A stretch of 64,000 bases of DNA from Vogesella sp. XCS3 (GTDB lineage: Bacteria; Pseudomonadota; Gammaproteobacteria; Burkholderiales; Chromobacteriaceae): contig NZ_CP085530.1 of assembly GCF_020616155.1 (NCBI RefSeq), positions 449,501 through 513,500 on the forward strand, written 5' to 3'. Below the pieces are notes generated by a model that did not search any database, was not told the DNA's origin, and saw nothing but the letters and a program-made list of their open reading frames with translations. The position numbers were made by a program, and so were the translations under genes. Positions 34,002-42,873 of this stretch are shown piece by piece. The number at the start of each line of letters is the position of its first letter. The first letter of the stretch is position 1.

Positions 34002-35129
34002 TTATTGAACCACCGACTTCACTTTCCAGTCGTTGCCTTCCACTTGCGAGATGGTCACCGGCGCGTTTTTCAGGTTGCCGGCGGCGTCAAAGCTGAAGTC
34101 GGCAGTCACGCCTTTGTAAGCGGTCTTGGCGATCAGCGGCAGGAACTTGGCCGGCTCGGTGCTGTTGGCGCGTTTCATCGCGTCGGCCACGATCATCACG
34201 CCGTCGTAAAACTGCGGCCCCAGCAGCACCACGTCCTGCTTGAAGCGTGCCTTGTAGCGGCTTTCAAAATCCTTGCCCGCCGGGCGGCTGCCTAGTTCGC
34301 CACCGGCTACCGCCGAGTAGTGGCCCACGGCATCCGCGCCGGCCAGCTGGATGAAGGTGGGCGTGTTCAGCATGTCGCCGCCCATCAGCCGCGCGTTAAT
34401 GCCCAGACGCTTCATCTGGCGCGCCATCGGCGCGGCCTGGGCGTCGGCGCCACCGTAGAACACCACGTCCGGGTTCTGCGCTTTCAGCGCGGTGAGGATG
34501 GCGGTGAAGTCGGTGGCCTTGTCGTTGGTGTATTCACGCTTGAACGGCTTTTTGCCCATGCCGGCCAACGCTTTTACAAACTCGTCGGCAATGCCCTGGC
34601 CGTAGGCGGTGCGGTCGTCGATGACGGCAATGCGCTGCGCTTTGAGTTGCATCACCGCGTAGCGCCCCAGCGAGCCGCCAATCTGGCTGTCGCTGCCTAC
34701 CAGGCGGAAGGTGGTCTTGTAGCCGCTGGTGGTGTAGGCCGGGTTGGTGGACACCGACAGCTGCGGGATGCCGGCGTCCGAGTAAATGCGCGACGCGGGG
34801 ATGGATACGCCGGAGTTGAAGTGGCCGATCACCGCCTTCACGCCGGCGTCTACCAGCCGCTGCGCCACCTGGGTGCCTACGCGCGGGTCGGCCTGGTCGT
34901 CTTCCGATACCAGCTCGAACTTCACCTTCTGGCCGGCCACGGTGATGGGCTTGGCGTTCAGGTCGTCTATGGCCATGCGGGTGGCGTTTTCGTTGTCTTT
35001 GCCGTAATGCGCTTGCGGGCCGGACATCGGCGAGGCAAAGCCGATTTTCACCACGGTGTCGGCAAATGCCGGAGACGACATGGCCAGAATTGCGCCGGCT
35101 ACCCATACCGCCAGTTGTTGCTGCTTCAT
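34002..35129 (-). CDS. Branched-chain-type amino-acid ABC binding protein (LivJ/LivK family)
   Basis: 375 aa, Peripla_BP_6 family. A signal peptide spans residues 1-23 (ending SSPAFADT). The mature protein has VVKIGFASPMSGPQAHYGKDNENATRMAIDDLN, VKAVIGHFNSGVSIPASRIYSDAGIPQLSVSTNPAYT, and DFTAILTALKAQNPDVVFYGG. The ATG at 35129 has TGGAG upstream. No Liv permease or ATPase is adjacent. A TTGCATACAA site like those in the hydroxyproline promoter lies about 213 bases upstream (35342-35351). It may therefore be co-regulated and bind hydroxyproline or proline (inference). A leucine/isoleucine/valine ligand is equally possible. Confidence 0.88.
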   Translation of the reverse strand: MKQQQLAVWVAGAILAMSSPAFADTVVKIGFASPMSGPQAHYGKDNENATRMAIDDLNAKPITVAGQKVKFELVSEDDQADPRVGTQVAQRLVDAGVKAVIGHFNSGVSIPASRIYSDAGIPQLSVSTNPAYTTSGYKTTFRLVGSDSQIGGSLGRYAVMQLKAQRIAVIDDRTAYGQGIADEFVKALAGMGKKPFKREYTNDKATDFTAILTALKAQNPDVVFYGGADAQAAPMARQMKRLGINARLMGGDMLNTPTFIQLAGADAVGHYSAVAGGELGSRPAGKDFESRYKARFKQDVVLLGPQFYDGVMIVADAMKRANSTEPAKFLPLIAKTAYKGVTADFSFDAAGNLKNAPVTISQVEGNDWKVKSVVQ

Positions 35130-35184
35130 GTGTTCACTCCATTTCTCGTTGCAAGGTCCAGGTTGGCCGCAGCGCGGCCGATTT

Positions 35185-35202
35185 GCCCGGCGGCTGCCGG
35201 GC
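35185..35202 (-). other. Stem-loop in the livJ-like leader
   Basis: GCCCGGC (35185-35191) and GCCGGGC (35196-35202) with a 4-base loop, 56-73 bases before the start codon. A copy of GGTTGGCCGC is at 35161-35170. Function unknown. Confidence 0.4.
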
Positions 35203-35341
35203 GGGTGTTGCCGGTAAGACGGCGGTGGCATTGCACGTGGCGTGCCTGCTGGCCGGCTTGCCGGTTTCTTATAAATTTCTTTTGTTTAACAATGGCTTGC
35301 AGCTTTTTGCTGGCGTGGGTGAGATGATGGCCCTGCACCAA

Positions 35342-35351
35342 TTGCATACAA
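35342..35351. promoter_or_regulatory. TTGCATACAA operator-like site near livJ
   Basis: TTGCATACAA fits the TTGnATrCAA pattern seen in the hydroxyproline divergent promoter (37676-37893). It lies upstream of the livJ-type gene and just beyond the 3' end of the D-hydroxyproline dehydrogenase gene. Confidence 0.45.
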
Positions 35352-35387
35352 ACGATTGTCAATGATCGACCAATGCGGTGCGCGTGC

Positions 35388-36641
35388 TCAGAAACGGTTC
35401 AGCCGGTACGGCGCCATGTCGATGCCACAAGCTTGGCCGCCAATCTGCGCCGCCAGCAGGGCGCCTGTCGTCGCCGCCAGCGTCAGGCCCAGGTGGCCGT
35501 GGCCGGTGGCAAAGTACAGCCCGGCCACGTCTGGTGCCGGGCCGATCACCGGCACGGTGTCGGGCACCGATGGCCGGTTGCCCATCCAGACGCTCATGCC
35601 CTCGGTGCTGAAATCGCCCACGATGCGCCGCGCCTTGTCCTGCAGGATGTGGGCGCGGCGCCAGTCCGGCGCGGCGTCGCGATGCGCCAGCTCCACCGTG
35701 CCGGCCAGGCGCAGGCCACCGTTGGCCATCGGCAGAATCACAAAGCTCTCGCTGGCGCACTGGATAAAGTGCTGCAGCGCCACGCCGGCCTGGGGCAGCG
35801 TGACGTGGTAGCCGCGCTCGCTTTCCAGTGGCAGCCGATAGCGGCCCTGGCGGGCGAAGCGGTCGCTCCACACGCCGCAGGCAATCACCACCGCATCGCC
35901 GTGCAGCGTGCCGTGGTTGGCGGTGTCTACGCCCTGGCATTGCCCGCCGCTGCGGCGTACCTGCAGCACCTCGTCTTGCATAAAGCGGCCGCCGTCGCGC
36001 ACAAAGGCATCGAACAAGCCACGGCTGAAGGTGTACGGGTCGTCCACGTGCGACCACGCCGGCACGTGTACCGCGTATTGCCATTCCTCTGCGATGCCGG
36101 GCGACGCGGCCAACAGCGCGGCGCGATCCAGTGCTTGCCACTGCACGCCGTGCGCGGCCTTGGCTTGCCAGGCGGGCAGGGCGGCGCGGAACTCGGCCTC
36201 GCTGCGGTATAGCGTCAGGTTGCCGTGGCGGCGCCACAGGTGTTGCAGGCCGGCGTGTTCGATTAGCGGGGCGTAGTCGTCGTTGACGCGGTTCAGCAGC
36301 GCCGCCAGCGCGCGGGTGAGTTCGACTACCCGGCGCGGCCGGCTGGCGGCGACAAAGCGCGCCAGCCACGGCGCCAGCGTGGGCAGATAGCGCCAGCGCA
36401 CCGCCAGCGGCCCTAGCGGGTCCAGCATCCAGCCGGGTACCTTGCGCAGCACGCCAGGCTCGGCCAGCGGGATGACGTCGCTCACCGCCAGCGCGCCGGC
36501 GTTGCCGTAGCTGGTTTCGCGCGCCGGTTCGCCACGGTCCAGCAGCGTGACGCGGTGGCCGGCACGTTGCAGCTGCAGTGCGGTGGCGATGCCGACAATG
36601 CCGGCGCCGGCCACGATGATGTGTTGAGCGGGCTTGCTCAT
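35388..36641 (-). CDS. FAD-dependent D-hydroxyproline dehydrogenase (DadA/DAO family)
   Basis: 417 aa. FAD motif VAGAGIVGIATALQLQRAGHRVTLLDR (residues about 10-36), then ETSYGNAGALAVSDVIPL. The C-terminal DAO signature is GLYFATGHGHLGLTLAATTGALLA. The start is 2 bases after the epimerase stop, so they form an operon. In hydroxyproline catabolism this step oxidises cis-4-hydroxy-D-proline to 1-pyrroline-4-hydroxy-2-carboxylate; context with epimerase, deaminase and semialdehyde dehydrogenase makes this the best call. By sequence alone it would be 'D-amino acid dehydrogenase'. It resembles the protein at 911-2152. Confidence 0.88.
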   Translation of the reverse strand: MSKPAQHIIVAGAGIVGIATALQLQRAGHRVTLLDRGEPARETSYGNAGALAVSDVIPLAEPGVLRKVPGWMLDPLGPLAVRWRYLPTLAPWLARFVAASRPRRVVELTRALAALLNRVNDDYAPLIEHAGLQHLWRRHGNLTLYRSEAEFRAALPAWQAKAAHGVQWQALDRAALLAASPGIAEEWQYAVHVPAWSHVDDPYTFSRGLFDAFVRDGGRFMQDEVLQVRRSGGQCQGVDTANHGTLHGDAVVIACGVWSDRFARQGRYRLPLESERGYHVTLPQAGVALQHFIQCASESFVILPMANGGLRLAGTVELAHRDAAPDWRRAHILQDKARRIVGDFSTEGMSVWMGNRPSVPDTVPVIGPAPDVAGLYFATGHGHLGLTLAATTGALLAAQIGGQACGIDMAPYRLNRF

Positions 36642-36643
36642 GT

Positions 36644-37651
36644 TCAGCCCACCACAAAGCCGTGTACGTACGGGTCGGCGTCGTCCAGCAGGATACGGTT
36701 GTAGCCGGTGGTCATCGCCCAGCCGGCAATACCGGGGATGATGGCCGGCATGCCGGCTACTTCGGTAACAGCCTCGATGGTGCCGGTGAACTGGCTGCCG
36801 ATCAGGCTTTCGTGCACCAGCACGTCGCCCGGCTGCATCAGGCCGCGGCCAAAGCGCTGCGCCAGCCGCGCCGAGGTACCGGTGCCGCACGGCGAGCGGT
36901 CCAGCGCGGCGGCGCCGTACAACACCGCGTTGGCCGCGTGCGAGCCGGCTTGCTTCGGGGCACCGGTCCACTGTACGTGGCGCACGCCGCGGATGGTGGC
37001 GTCCAGCGGGTGCACGATGTCGTAGTGGGTGTTGATGTAGTCGCGCAGCTCGTTACCCATCGCCACCAGCTGGCCGGGGGTGTAGTCGGCCATGTCGCGG
37101 TAGTTTTGCTGCGCTTCCACGATGGGGTAGAAGTTGCCACCGTAGGCGATATCCACTTTTAGCCGGCCCAGCGCGGCGATTTCTACCTCGACATCGCGCA
37201 GCAGCAGGAAGGACGGCACGTTGGTCAGCTTCACCGATTGCACCTTGCGGCCAAGCTGGGTGTATTCGGCCACCACCTTGCCAGCGGGGGTGTCCAGGTT
37301 CAGTACGCCTGGCGTGCGCGGTGTTACCAGCTGGTGTTCTATGGCCATGGTCACCACGCCGATGGTGCCGTGGCCGCACATGGGCAGACAGCCGCTGGTT
37401 TCGATGTACAGCACCGCCACGTCGCAGTCGTCGCGGGTGGGCGGGTGCAGGAAGGCGCCGGACATCTGGGCGTGGCCGCGTGGCTCGAACATCAGCCCGG
37501 TGCGCATCCAGTCAAAGCGGGCCAGAAAGTCCTGCCGCCGCTCGGCCTGGGTGTTGCCCGCCAGTGGCGGTGCGCCCTTGGTCACCAGCCGTACCGGGTT
37601 GCCACAGGTGTGGCCGTCTATGCATTCAAACTCCGTCACTGCCATTGCCAT
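36644..37651 (-). CDS. 4-hydroxyproline 2-epimerase (proline racemase family)
   Basis: 335 aa, proline racemase superfamily. Both catalytic cysteines are present: GCLPMCGHGTIG (first) and DRSPCGTGTSARLA (second), which separates epimerases from the dehydratases that carry threonine at the second site. Other signatures are FECIDGHTCGNPVRLV and GGNFYPIVEAQ. It interconverts trans-4-hydroxy-L-proline and cis-4-hydroxy-D-proline in the cytoplasm. It is the first gene of the minus-strand half of the pathway; the divergent promoter region (37652-37959) carries repeated operator-like sites. Proline racemase activity is less likely given the neighbours. Confidence 0.93.
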   Translation of the reverse strand: MAMAVTEFECIDGHTCGNPVRLVTKGAPPLAGNTQAERRQDFLARFDWMRTGLMFEPRGHAQMSGAFLHPPTRDDCDVAVLYIETSGCLPMCGHGTIGVVTMAIEHQLVTPRTPGVLNLDTPAGKVVAEYTQLGRKVQSVKLTNVPSFLLLRDVEVEIAALGRLKVDIAYGGNFYPIVEAQQNYRDMADYTPGQLVAMGNELRDYINTHYDIVHPLDATIRGVRHVQWTGAPKQAGSHAANAVLYGAAALDRSPCGTGTSARLAQRFGRGLMQPGDVLVHESLIGSQFTGTIEAVTEVAGMPAIIPGIAGWAMTTGYNRILLDDADPYVHGFVVG

Positions 37652-37959
37652 GCTCCTTTGCTTGCGGTGGCTTCACTGTATGCAGTGGCAGTTTTGAATA
37701 CAATAATGGATGCAATATTTGTTGAAATGCCACAGCGTGTACGGCTGCTTCTTGTGATGGCTAATGTTTATAAAATTTATAAAAAACAACAATATATAGC
37801 GTTGTTGTAAAAAATCACTGCTGCATTGCGGTAAGTGGTGATCAAGAAATAAACACCATTTTGTATACAAAAATTCTTGTTTTTTGGATGCAAAATTCCC
37901 TAGCATGAAATGGACCCGCAGCCACTGCGCTGCACCCACACCCTGCAAGGAGCACCCTG
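37652..37959. promoter_or_regulatory. Divergent hydroxyproline promoter with operator-like repeats
   Basis: 308 AT-rich bases between the epimerase (-) and deaminase (+) genes, with no gene inside. Five sites resemble TTGnATrCAA: CTGTATGCAG 37676-37685, TTGAATACAA 37694-37703, ATGGATGCAA 37706-37715, TTGTATACAA 37861-37870 (inside the 14-base palindrome TTTTGTATACAAAA, 37859-37872) and TTGGATGCAA 37884-37893. They cluster close to each divergent start. Palindromes of this type are typical for FCD-class GntR regulators; the candidate is encoded at 40630-41337. Confidence 0.7.
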
Positions 37960-38862
37960 ATGGCACACCTCTGGACTGGCGTTTTCCCCGCCGTTACCAC
38001 CAAATTCCACGCCGACGAAAGCCTGGACCTGGCCGCCACGGTCAGCCACATCCAGTGGCAGCTGGATTGCGGCGCCGACGGCATTATTGTTTGCGGCTCG
38101 CTGGGCGAAGCGTCCACCCTCACCGCCGATGAAAAAATCAGCATTCTGAAAGCGGCCAAGGAAGTGGCCGGCAACAAGCCGGTACTGCTGACCGTGGCCG
38201 AAGACAGCACCCGCGCCGCCGCCGCGCTGGCGCAGGCCGCGCACGCTGCCGGTGCCGACGGCATCATGCTGCTGCCGGCCATGCGCTACGTGTCCGACGA
38301 GCGCGAAACGCTGAACCACTACCAGCGCGTGGCCGACGCCAGCCCGCTGCCGATCATGATCTACAACAACCCGGTGGCTTACGGCGTCAATATCACGCCC
38401 GAGATGTACGCGCAGATGGCCGCCGAGCCGAAGTTCGTGGCGATCAAGGAATCCAGCGGCGACATCCGCACGCTGACCAATGTGATCAACGCGGTGGGAA
38501 GCCGCTTTGCCATCTTCAGCGGCGTGGACGACCTGGCGCTGGAAAGCCTGCTGATGGGCGCCGACGGCTGGGTGGCAGGCCTGGTGGTGGCGTTCCCGAA
38601 AGAAACGGTGGCTATCTACAAGCTGGCGCGCGCCGGCCGCGTGGAAGAGGCCCGCGCCATCTACCGCTGGTTCGCGCCGCTGCTGCACCTGGACGTGTCG
38701 ATGAAACTGGTACAAAACCTGAAGCTGGCCGAGGCCATGGTGGGGGTGGGCAGCGAGCACGTGCGCGCGCCGCGTCTGCCGCTGGCCGGTGCCGAGCGCG
38801 AGCGGGTACAGGCCATTATTGCTGCCGGTATTGCCAGCCGCCCGGCGCTGCCAGCGCTGTAA
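37960..38862 (+). CDS. 1-pyrroline-4-hydroxy-2-carboxylate deaminase (DapA/NAL superfamily)
   Basis: 300 aa, dihydrodipicolinate synthase superfamily. GSLGEASTLTADEK resembles the substrate-binding loop, MIYNNPVAYGVNITPEMY includes the catalytic tyrosine, and VAIKESSGDIRTLTN carries the Schiff-base lysine. In hydroxyproline operons this member converts 1-pyrroline-4-hydroxy-2-carboxylate to 2-oxoglutarate semialdehyde, with ammonia release. It is first in the plus-strand half of the cluster and AAGGAG precedes the ATG. DapA activity is unlikely in this context. Confidence 0.9.
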   Translation: MAHLWTGVFPAVTTKFHADESLDLAATVSHIQWQLDCGADGIIVCGSLGEASTLTADEKISILKAAKEVAGNKPVLLTVAEDSTRAAAALAQAAHAAGADGIMLLPAMRYVSDERETLNHYQRVADASPLPIMIYNNPVAYGVNITPEMYAQMAAEPKFVAIKESSGDIRTLTNVINAVGSRFAIFSGVDDLALESLLMGADGWVAGLVVAFPKETVAIYKLARAGRVEEARAIYRWFAPLLHLDVSMKLVQNLKLAEAMVGVGSEHVRAPRLPLAGAERERVQAIIAAGIASRPALPAL

Positions 38863-38867
38863 GCACC

Positions 38868-38900
38868 TGCGGCCAACCTTGCCTGGCTGGGTTGGCCGCA
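38868..38900. repeat. Inverted pair of GGTTGGCCGC between deaminase and dehydrogenase genes
   Basis: TGCGGCCAACC (38868-38878) and GGTTGGCCGCA (38890-38900) form an 11-bp stem with an 11-base loop, 6 bases after the deaminase stop. Confidence 0.8.
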
Positions 38901-39041
38901 TGGCTTTGTGGCGGTGGGCAAGGCGCTGATTGCTGCGTCTGTCGCTAAGTAAAAGTGATTTTTGAAAGACAACTCTGTCTGCTTGCCAGGCCGGGTTTGT
39001 CACCCATCACGGGCGGCCATGCCGCCCCAGGGAGCCAAGCA

Positions 39042-40469
39042 ATGTTCTGCAACCTGATAGACGGGCAGTGGCGCGGCAGCGGCCACGCCATCGTCAACCG
39101 AAACCCTTCCGACCTGCACGACGTGGTGGGCGAGTTTGCCGCGGCCAGCGCCGACGATATGCGCGACGCGGTAGCCGCGGCGCGGGCGGCGCTGCCGGGC
39201 TGGCGTGCCATCACGGTGCAGCAGCGCGCCGACATTCTGGACGCGGCCGGTAGCGAAATCCTGGCGCGCAAGCAGGAGCTGGGCACGCTGCTGGCGCGCG
39301 AAGAGGGCAAGACCCTGGCCGAGGCGGTGGGCGAGGTGGCCCGCGCTGGCCAGATCTTCAAGTTTTTTGCCGGCGAGGCGCTACGCGGCCACGGCGAGTG
39401 GCTGGATTCGGTGCGCCCCGGCGTGGAGGTGGCAATTAGCCGCGAGCCGGTGGGCGTGGTGGGGCTGATTACGCCATGGAACTTCCCCATCGCCATCCCT
39501 GCCTGGAAGGCCGCGCCGGCGCTGGCTTTCGGCAATACCGTGGTGCTGAAGCCGGCCGAGCTGGTGCCGGCCAGCAGCTGGGCGCTGGCGGATATTCTGC
39601 AGCGTGCCGGCCTGCCGGATGGTGTGTTCAACCTGGTGATGGGCAGCGGCCGCGTGCTGGGCCCGGCCATGCTGGAGGCCGGTATCGATGCGCTGAGCTT
39701 TACCGGCTCGCAAGCCACCGGCCAGGCGCTGGCCGCTGCCTGCGCCGCCAGCGGCATCAAACTGCAGCTGGAAATGGGCGGCAAGAACCCGCTGCTGGTG
39801 GCCGACGACGCCAGGCTGGAGCAGGCGGTGGAGTGCGCGATCAACGGCGCGTTTTATTCCACCGGCCAGCGCTGTACCGCCAGCAGCCGGCTGATCGTGT
39901 GCGCCGGTATTTACGATGCCTTCGTGGCGCGGCTGACCGAGCGTACCGCCGCCTTGCGGGTGGGGCACGCGCTGGCACCGGACACCCAGATCGGCCCCGT
40001 AGCCAGCGAGGCGCAGCTGGCGGCCAACCTGCGCTATGTGGCGCAGGGGCAGGCTGAAGGCGCTACCTTGCTGTGCGGCGGCGACGCTTTGCAGCTGGCC
40101 ACGCCCGGCTACTACCAGCAGCCGGCGCTATTTGCCGACTGCACGGCGCAGATGGCCATCAGCCGCGAAGAAATTTTCGGCCCGGTGGCGGCGGTATTGC
40201 GCGCCGACAGCTACGAGCACGCACTGGCGTTGGCCAACGACACGCCGTATGGCCTGGCCGCCGGCATCTGCACCCAATCGCTGGCGCTGGCCACTCATTT
40301 TCGTCGCCACGCCGAGGCCGGCATGGTGATGGTGAACCTGCCCACTGCCGGCGTGGACTACCACGTGCCGTTTGGCGGCCGCAAAGGCTCCAGCCTGGGC
40401 CCGCGCGAGCAGGGCCGCCACGCGGTGGAGTTCTACACCACCGTGAAAACCGCTTATCTCGGCCTGTAG
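39042..40469 (+). CDS. 2-oxoglutarate semialdehyde dehydrogenase (aldehyde dehydrogenase family)
   Basis: 475 aa, NAD(P)-dependent aldehyde dehydrogenase. GVVGLITPWNFPIAIPAWKAAPALAFGNTVVLKPAE forms the cofactor site; FTGSQATGQALA is the GxxxxG loop; LQLEMGGKNPLLV carries the catalytic Glu; GQRCTASSR holds the catalytic Cys; EEIFGPV is conserved. It makes 2-oxoglutarate, the end point of the hydroxyproline pathway, feeding the TCA cycle. The ATG at 39042 has GGGAG upstream; the frame opens earlier without a family match. A hairpin of the GGTTGGCCGC type lies between this gene and the deaminase gene. Confidence 0.92.
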   Translation: MFCNLIDGQWRGSGHAIVNRNPSDLHDVVGEFAAASADDMRDAVAAARAALPGWRAITVQQRADILDAAGSEILARKQELGTLLAREEGKTLAEAVGEVARAGQIFKFFAGEALRGHGEWLDSVRPGVEVAISREPVGVVGLITPWNFPIAIPAWKAAPALAFGNTVVLKPAELVPASSWALADILQRAGLPDGVFNLVMGSGRVLGPAMLEAGIDALSFTGSQATGQALAAACAASGIKLQLEMGGKNPLLVADDARLEQAVECAINGAFYSTGQRCTASSRLIVCAGIYDAFVARLTERTAALRVGHALAPDTQIGPVASEAQLAANLRYVAQGQAEGATLLCGGDALQLATPGYYQQPALFADCTAQMAISREEIFGPVAAVLRADSYEHALALANDTPYGLAAGICTQSLALATHFRRHAEAGMVMVNLPTAGVDYHVPFGGRKGSSLGPREQGRHAVEFYTTVKTAYLGL

Positions 40470-40561
40470 GCACGCTTTGCCCCTGTGAAGCGTGCCTGGC
40501 CGGTGGTGCTGCCCCCGCGGCACTGCCGGCAACAGGGCTTGCTCTGCCTTGTGCAGCCTGG

Positions 40562-40587
40562 CGCCCCCGCACGGGGGCGTTTTTTTT
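40562..40587 (+). terminator. Terminator after semialdehyde dehydrogenase
   Basis: CGCCCCCG-CA-CGGGGGCG stem followed by eight T. It separates the catabolic genes from the GntR gene, which must have its own promoter or rely on read-through. Confidence 0.88.
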
Positions 40588-40629
40588 GCCGCTGTGTTAG
40601 GGTTGGCCATCTTTAACGGGTGATGCTTC

Positions 40630-41337
40630 ATGAGTACACAGCAGGAAACAGGTAGCCAGAGCCTGGTGCAGGTGGCCACCGAGGCGATCCGCCAGCGCAT
40701 TCTGGCGGGAGAGTGGGCCGATGGCGGCCAGCTGCGGCAAGAGGCGCTATCGCGCCAGCTGGGCATGAGCCGGGTGCCGATCCGCGAGGCACTGCGCCAG
40801 CTGGAGGCCGAAGGGCTGGTAACGATCAACGAAAACCGCGGCGCGGTGGTAGCGCAGCTATCGTTGCCCGAAATCGTGGAGCTGCTGCGCGTGCGCGTGC
40901 TGCTGGAATGCGACGTGCTGCTGGAGGCGATACCGCGCCAGACCAGCGCCGACATTGCCGAAGCCGAGGCGCTGCTGGGGCAGTTTGAAGTAGCGCTGCG
41001 CAATAAGGACATCGGTGCCTGGGGCATCCTCAATGCCCAGTTTCACCTGGCGCTGTACCGCGCCGCCGGCCGCAGCCAGACGCAGGCCATCATCGAGCAG
41101 TTGCATAACCGCACCGACCGCTACACCCGCATGCAGATCCTGCTGACCGGTTTTAGCGACCGCGCCCACCACGAACACAGCCAGCTGCTGGCGCTGTGCA
41201 AGCAGAAAGACGCCATTAGCGCAGCGGCCTTCCTGCGCCAGCACATCCTGCATGCGGAAGAGGCGCTGGAGGCGTGGTACCGCGCCCACGAGGTGGTGCC
41301 CAAGCCGCGCCGGGGCCGCAAGCCTGCTGCGGGCTAG
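40630..41337 (+). CDS. GntR-family regulator (FadR/FCD subfamily), probable hydroxyproline regulator
   Basis: 235 aa. N-terminal winged HTH (TEAIRQRILAGEWADGGQLRQEALSRQLGMSRVPIREALRQLEAEGLVTINENRGAVVA) and a C-terminal all-helical FCD domain (RVRVLLECDVLLEAI, NAQFHLALYRAAG, HEHSQLLALCKQKD with metal-site-like His/Asp residues). Position at the end of the hydroxyproline cluster suggests it represses that cluster and senses hydroxyproline or an intermediate. Palindromic TTGTATACAA-like sites in the 37.7-37.9 kb promoter fit this class. The RBS is weak. Confidence 0.9.
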   Translation: MSTQQETGSQSLVQVATEAIRQRILAGEWADGGQLRQEALSRQLGMSRVPIREALRQLEAEGLVTINENRGAVVAQLSLPEIVELLRVRVLLECDVLLEAIPRQTSADIAEAEALLGQFEVALRNKDIGAWGILNAQFHLALYRAAGRSQTQAIIEQLHNRTDRYTRMQILLTGFSDRAHHEHSQLLALCKQKDAISAAAFLRQHILHAEEALEAWYRAHEVVPKPRRGRKPAAG

Positions 41338-41461
41338 CGCGGCGTTATCTTGTACAAACTGTTCTGGTGCAGCGCATCATCTGCTGGTTTCTTTTATTGA
41401 AACCGGAGCGATACGTCTCTAGTATCAAATAACGATATGCCATAAGGTGGTGCCGGGAATC

Positions 41462-42706
41462 ATGCCTGTTTATGAAGCGTTGAATGCACTGAGTACCCCG
41501 GTATGGATTGTGTCACCCCAAACCGGCGAGGCGCTTTTTGCCAATCAGGCTGCCACTGTCCTGGCAAAGGGGCGCAGCGTCAGCGAGCTGCGCCTGGGTA
41601 GCCTGTCGGCGCGGCCGCAAGTCAGGCTGGCGGACTACACCCCGCCCATGCTGGCACGCGAGCAGGTGGTGGAAATCTGGACATTCCAGCGCCACGGCCA
41701 GGCGGTGTCTTTGCCGTGCCGGCTTACCCTGTTAAGCATGGGCGAACACGCCGGGGCCATTCTGGTGGAGGCGCTGGCGTCCGGCGATGCCATGCTGCAC
41801 GGTTGGCCGCCGGAGGAGCCGTGCTTGTCCAGCCCACGGCAAGACAGCGAGGTGCGCGGTTTTTACGAAATACTGTTCCGTACCAACTCGGCCCCCATGT
41901 TGCTGATCGACCCGCAGGCCGATGGCCGTATCCTGGACGCCAACGAGGCGGCCACGCGGTTTTACGGCTACCCGCGTGATGTGTTTGCCGGTAAGCACAC
42001 GTGGGAAATCAATGAGGCCGGGCGCAGCATATTGCCGGTGATGCAGGCCGTGGCCAGCCTGCCTGGCGGCCATAAGCCGCTGAATTTTGTGCACCGCCTG
42101 GCCGATGGCAGCCTGCGCAATGTGCAAACGTACGCCGGCCCGGTGGTGCTGGATGGCCGCCGGCTGATGCTGTGCGTGGTGCACGATATTACCGAGCAGG
42201 AGCAGCTCAAACGCGAGCTGGAGCAGGCGGCACTGCGCGACCCGCTAACCGGTTTATGGAACCGGCGGCACATGATGGCGCAGCTGGAGCAGGCGCTGGC
42301 AGGCAAGCGGGCGCACGATAATGCCTTTTGCCTGATCTTGCTGGATGTCGATCACTTCAAGCTGGTGAACGATAGTTATGGTCACCAGGCCGGCGACCGC
42401 TTGCTGGTGGCGCTGGCGCACACGCTGACCTCGCGTTTGCGCGAGAGCGATACCTTGTGCCGTTGGGGAGGCGAGGAATTCTTGCTGTTGCTGCCGTCCA
42501 CCCGGCAGGACAGTGCACAGCAGTTGGCTGGCATCCTGCGCCAGACGGTAGCCGCCATGACGCACGATGATTTGCCAGGCATTACCATCAGCCAGGGCGT
42601 GGTACAGCACCAGCCAGGCGAAAGCCTGCACAGCCTGGTAAGCCGCGTGGATACCGCGCTGTACCAGGCCAAGAACGCGGGGCGCAATGTCGTGGTAACG
42701 GGTTAG
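41462..42706 (+). CDS. PAS-GGDEF diguanylate cyclase
   Basis: 414 aa, soluble. Two PAS-like regions (about 5-95 and 135-245; the second has RTNSAPMLLIDPQADGRILDANEAATRFYGYPRDVFAG and a PAC-like DGSLRNVQTYAGPVVLDGRRLMLCVVHDITEQEQLK). The GGDEF domain follows: DPLTGLWNRRHMMAQL, ILLDVDHFKLVNDSYGHQAGD, and active site WGGEEF. An intact inhibitory I-site RESD lies five residues before GGEEF, so it should make c-di-GMP with product inhibition. The ATG at 41462 was chosen; an upstream in-frame GTG at 41447 is possible. It is convergent with the BLUF gene. It could be the output of the SiaABC switch, but no evidence links them. Confidence 0.92.
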   Translation: MPVYEALNALSTPVWIVSPQTGEALFANQAATVLAKGRSVSELRLGSLSARPQVRLADYTPPMLAREQVVEIWTFQRHGQAVSLPCRLTLLSMGEHAGAILVEALASGDAMLHGWPPEEPCLSSPRQDSEVRGFYEILFRTNSAPMLLIDPQADGRILDANEAATRFYGYPRDVFAGKHTWEINEAGRSILPVMQAVASLPGGHKPLNFVHRLADGSLRNVQTYAGPVVLDGRRLMLCVVHDITEQEQLKRELEQAALRDPLTGLWNRRHMMAQLEQALAGKRAHDNAFCLILLDVDHFKLVNDSYGHQAGDRLLVALAHTLTSRLRESDTLCRWGGEEFLLLLPSTRQDSAQQLAGILRQTVAAMTHDDLPGITISQGVVQHQPGESLHSLVSRVDTALYQAKNAGRNVVVTG

Positions 42707-42811
42707 CGATGGTGCCGCGGGCGGTTGAAAGCGAATTGACAGCTTGCCGCACTACACTTGAGCCTGCTTCTCGGATTTGTTGCCTCTTTGGATTGTTTGG
42801 CTGTTAGCCGC

Positions 42812-42838
42812 GCCCGCCCCTTCACCGGCGGGCTTTTT
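42812..42838 (+). terminator. Terminator downstream of the PAS-GGDEF gene
   Basis: GCCCGCC (42812-42818) pairs with GGCGGGC (42827-42833), then TTTTTC. It is 105 bases after the stop, so the 3' UTR is long; a TTGACA occurs at 42736-42741 within it but lacks a good -10. Confidence 0.8.
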
Positions 42839-42873
42839 CTTGCCCGCTCGCGGCATTGTGCTGTTGTTAATGG

